NCBI RefSeq assembly: GCF_001280065.1
Contig: NZ_LGEA01000114.1
Location: 248,001 to 312,000 of the forward strand
From: Streptomyces sp. NRRL B-1140
GTDB taxonomy: Bacteria > Actinomycetota > Actinomycetes > Streptomycetales > Streptomycetaceae
Direction: 5' to 3'
Length of the DNA: 64,000 bases
The notes below the pieces were generated by a model. It did not search any database and was not told the origin of the DNA. It saw only the letters and a program-made list of their open reading frames with translations. This document shows, one piece after another, positions 61,405 through 64,000 of this stretch. The position numbers and the translations under genes were made by a program. How positions within the stretch are numbered: the first letter of the stretch is position 1; each line of letters opens with the position of its first letter.

Positions 61405-63299
61405 ACACCAAGACCCCCCTCCCGATCCGGGCTCTGACCGCCCTGCGCGCTCTCGCGAGGGGCGGTGCCCCGACGCTGGTGTGGCGGGCCGTGCTCACGG
61501 CCGCCCTGGTGGGAGCGATCGGCCTGCTGCCGTGGCTGTCGCGCACCGACCCGGCGCTGACCGTCCTCAAGGCCCGCTCCGCCGACCGTGATCCGACACC
61601 GGAGACCCTGCACGCGATCCGCGCCGAACTCGGCCTGGACGACGGGCCATGGGTCCTGCTCGGCCGCTGGCTGGGCGGCCTGCTGCACGCCGACGCGGGC
61701 TCGTCCTGGGTGTCCGGCGCCCCGGTGCTGCCGGGTGTCGTGCAGGCACTCGGCGTGTCACTGCTGCTGATGTGCGGGGCCCTGGTGGTCGCCGGGGGCA
61801 CGACCGCCGCCGTCTGCGCCCCCACCCTCCGGCTCGGCGCGCGAGGCCGGCTCGGTGCGCGCCGTCCCGGCGGGACGGTGACGGCCGTCCTGGCCTCGCT
61901 GCCCGAGTTCCTGGTCGCCTCGGTGCTGGCCTCGGTGATCGCCGTGCAGCTGGGCTGGCTGCCCGCGCTGGGCTGGTACGGCCCGCAGTGGATGGTGCTG
62001 CCCTCGCTCGCCCTCGGCCTGCCCGCCGGGGCGGTCCTGGGCCGGATGCTGGACGACCTGCTGCCCGGCGCGTTCGCGGAACCCTGGGCCCGGGCGGCCG
62101 CGGCACGCGGCATCCCGCCGAGGTCGCTGGCCCGGCAGGCGGTGCGTCGCTGCGTGCCCGGACTGCTGCCGAACCTGGGTCTGTTCGTGATCGGGCTGAC
62201 CGGCGGATCGGTCGCCGTCGAGCAGATCTTCGACATCCCCGGCCTCGGCCGGCTGACCCTGCACGCCGCGCTCGCCCAGGATCTGCCCGCCCTGCAGAGC
62301 GGCACTCTCGCCCTCGTCCTGCTCGCGGCGGCAGCGGGGCTCCTCGCCCGGGCCGCCGCCCGGCTGCTGATCGGACCGGCGCTGCGGGACGGCGCCCTGC
62401 AGTCTCTGCACCGGCCCCGGCCCCCCGCGCCCCGGACGCTCCCGCTGCTCTACGGGGGGCTGCTGGCCGCAGTCATCGGAGCCGGGCTCCCCCGCGACCC
62501 GCTCGCCCTGGACACGCTCGCCCGGCTGCGAGCGCCCTCCGCCGAGCACCCCTTCGGCACGGACGCGCTCGGCCGGGACGTCCTCGCCCGGATCTCCCAC
62601 GGCGCGGTGACCACCCTCGGCACCGCCCTCGTGGTGAGCGCCGCCGCCCTCGTCGCCGGACTGCTGCTGGGGCTGCTGCCGAGGGTGTCCGGGCCGCTGG
62701 CCGACACACTCAGTGCCGTACCGCCCGTACTGGCCGGGCTGCTCGTCACCGGCATCGCGGGGAGCGGCCCCTGGACGCCCGCGCTCGCCGTGGCCGTCGT
62801 CGCCTGGTCCCCGCTCGCCGCGCACACCTCCTCCCTGCTGCGGCAGGAACGTGCGACGACCCATCTGGCCGCCACCCGGGCACTGGGCGCCGGCCGCTGG
62901 TACCTGCTCCGGCACGAACTGCTGCCCGCCGTCGTGCCCCCGGTCACCCGGCACGCCCTGCTCCGGCTCCCGGGCGTCGCGCTCAGCCTCGCCGCGCTCG
63001 GCTTCCTCGGCCTGGGCGCCCAGCCGCCCTCCCCCGAATGGGGCCTGCTGCTCGCCGAGAACCAGCCCTACGCCGAACGGGCCCCGTGGTCCGTCCTCTT
63101 CCCTGCCGCCGTCCTCGCCCTGCTCGGGGCACTCGCGGTGACGGCCGCGGGCGGGGTACGGCTGCCCCGGCGGCGCACCCGGCCGGCGGACCCGGCCCCG
63201 CCGCCCGTGGAGCACAGCGTGCCGGCCCCGCGACGGCACCCGGATCGCCCCGACGCCCTCCTGACGCCCGTGTCCGCCTCACAGACAGACGAACGATGA
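61401..63299 (+). CDS. Fused two-domain ABC permease (DppB-DppC type)
   Basis: About 632 residues combining two permeases that are normally separate. Domain 1 (to ~330) has the DppB-like region LLHADAGSSWVSGAPV, RAAAARGIPPRSLARQAVRR and VAVEQIFDIPGLGRL. Domain 2 (~350-600) has HPFGTDALGRDVLARISHG and AATRALGAGRWYLLRHELLP with LGFLGLGAQPPSPEWG. No ATG/GTG/TTG start lies near the upstream stop; CTG 61401 overlaps it (CTGA) and is chosen, with GTG 61479 as the alternative. Confidence 0.83.
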   Translation: MNTKTPLPIRALTALRALARGGAPTLVWRAVLTAALVGAIGLLPWLSRTDPALTVLKARSADRDPTPETLHAIRAELGLDDGPWVLLGRWLGGLLHADAGSSWVSGAPVLPGVVQALGVSLLLMCGALVVAGGTTAAVCAPTLRLGARGRLGARRPGGTVTAVLASLPEFLVASVLASVIAVQLGWLPALGWYGPQWMVLPSLALGLPAGAVLGRMLDDLLPGAFAEPWARAAAARGIPPRSLARQAVRRCVPGLLPNLGLFVIGLTGGSVAVEQIFDIPGLGRLTLHAALAQDLPALQSGTLALVLLAAAAGLLARAAARLLIGPALRDGALQSLHRPRPPAPRTLPLLYGGLLAAVIGAGLPRDPLALDTLARLRAPSAEHPFGTDALGRDVLARISHGAVTTLGTALVVSAAALVAGLLLGLLPRVSGPLADTLSAVPPVLAGLLVTGIAGSGPWTPALAVAVVAWSPLAAHTSSLLRQERATTHLAATRALGAGRWYLLRHELLPAVVPPVTRHALLRLPGVALSLAALGFLGLGAQPPSPEWGLLLAENQPYAERAPWSVLFPAAVLALLGALAVTAAGGVRLPRRRTRPADPAPPPVEHSVPAPRRHPDRPDALLTPVSASQTDER

Positions 63300-64000
63300 C
63301 CGATCCCGTCTCCCGGGTGCCGGCCCGCAAGGCCGCCCCTGCGATCCGCACCGAAGGCCGCGACAGCACCTGGCGGCTCGTCAAGCAACTGTCACCGCTG
63401 CTGCGACTTCTGACCTTCACTCAGCTCGCCTTCAACATCGGCTTCTACGCCGTCCTGCCGTTCCTCGCCGAGCACCTCGGCACCGCGATCGGCATGGCGG
63501 GGTGGCTGGTCGGGTTCGTGCTCGGGCTGCGCACCTTCAGCCAGCAGGGGCTGTTCGTGGTCGGCGGCTGGCTCGTCGACCGGTTCGGGGTGCGGCCGGT
63601 CGTGCTGGCGGGCTGCGTGCTGCGGATCGCAGGGTTCGCCTGGCTCGGTTACGCGGACACGAGCGGGGCCGTCATCGGTGCGGTGCTGGTGATCGGTTTC
63701 GCCGCGGCGCTCTTCTCCCCCGCCGTGGAGTCCGAGGTGGCCCGCCAGGCGGTCGGATGGGAGGAGGACGGGCACGGCCCGCGCACCCGGGTCCTCGCCC
63801 TGTTCAGCGTGGCGGGCCAGGCGGGGGCCTTCGTGGGGCCGTTGCTCGGCGCGCTGCTGCTCGCCGTCGACTTCCGCACCGCGTGTCTGGCCGGTGCCGG
63901 AGTCTTCGTGCTCGTCCTCGCCGGGCACCTGTGGCTGATGCCGCAGCACATCCCCGGCCGGATCCGCGTCCGAGCGCGGGGCGGCGTCCGCGCCCTGCTG
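63296..64000 (+). CDS. MFS transporter (3' end outside window)
   Basis: 235 codons visible from ATG 63296, which overlaps the permease stop (ATGA). At least six membrane helices are seen, with the MFS loop motif GGWLVDRFGVRPVVLAG. In the staphylopine system the MFS CntE exports the metallophore imported by CntABC; an analogous pairing is possible here. Drug or sugar efflux is the alternative. Confidence 0.82.
   Translation, partial: MTDPVSRVPARKAAPAIRTEGRDSTWRLVKQLSPLLRLLTFTQLAFNIGFYAVLPFLAEHLGTAIGMAGWLVGFVLGLRTFSQQGLFVVGGWLVDRFGVRPVVLAGCVLRIAGFAWLGYADTSGAVIGAVLVIGFAAALFSPAVESEVARQAVGWEEDGHGPRTRVLALFSVAGQAGAFVGPLLGALLLAVDFRTACLAGAGVFVLVLAGHLWLMPQHIPGRIRVRARGGVRALL

Overview
The window is very GC-rich with strong third-position GC, many GTG/TTG starts, 4-base stop/start overlaps and actinobacterial regulator sites (a DmdR-type iron box, Zur-like boxes, a CsoR-type palindrome). 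It looks like a Streptomyces chromosome segment of accessory metabolism. No rRNA, tRNA, CRISPR array, phage or transposase was seen. I place 60 protein genes, two of which run off the ends.

1-14.7 kb: a CYP102-type P450 running off the left edge with a divergent PAS/LuxR regulator; an FBP zinc-finger protein behind a perfect 21-bp palindrome; a FUSC-type membrane protein; a conserved unknown; a Tat lipoprotein beta-propeller lactonase; an iron-box-controlled HugZ/DUF2470 protein; a TetR/stand-alone P450 pair; and a leftward run of hydrolase, PIG-L deacetylase, ECF41 sigma factor and pentapeptide-repeat protein. A LacI regulator follows.

13.7-29.3 kb: an L-rhamnose locus. Leftward genes encode the ABC importer (ATPase, two permeases, binding protein), mutarotase and a secreted BNR-propeller enzyme. 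Rightward genes encode isomerase, a fused aldolase/dehydrogenase, kinase and the LutABC lactate-oxidation proteins, so rhamnose could go to DHAP and pyruvate from one locus. Two LacI-type palindromes sit just after the two divergent promoters.

29.3-35.1 kb: a TetR gene, a MoxR ATPase/VWA pair and a short-chain dehydrogenase. One perfect palindrome occurs before the TetR gene and twice before the dehydrogenase. A cupin, a threonine-dehydratase-like enzyme and a YheO-type regulator follow. 35.2-38.0 kb: a zinc ABC importer behind a Zur-like box.

38.0-54.5 kb: an unusual catabolic cluster: amidohydrolase, LLM oxidoreductase, MarR, gamma-glutamyl hydrolase, aldehyde dehydrogenase, amine permease, TetR, homoprotocatechuate meta-cleavage enzymes (HpaG, HpaD, HpaE), an acetoacetate-decarboxylase-like protein, ferredoxin reductase, [3Fe-4S] ferredoxin, glutamine-synthetase-like ligase and a P450. 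A repeated operator-like box (TTTG-N4-CAAA core) lies at five promoters. My inference is gamma-glutamylation-dependent breakdown of an amine, possibly aromatic, with P450 chemistry in place of the usual flavin oxidase.

54.5-64 kb: a hypothetical protein, a BBE-type flavoprotein, a DUF4396 protein under a perfect CsoR-type palindrome, a short-chain dehydrogenase, a VOC protein, an acetyltransferase with a Nur-like box, and a Zur-like-boxed transport operon (NikA/CntA-type binding protein, fused two-domain permease, MFS transporter) running off the right edge. The last operon may be a metal or metallophore uptake system.
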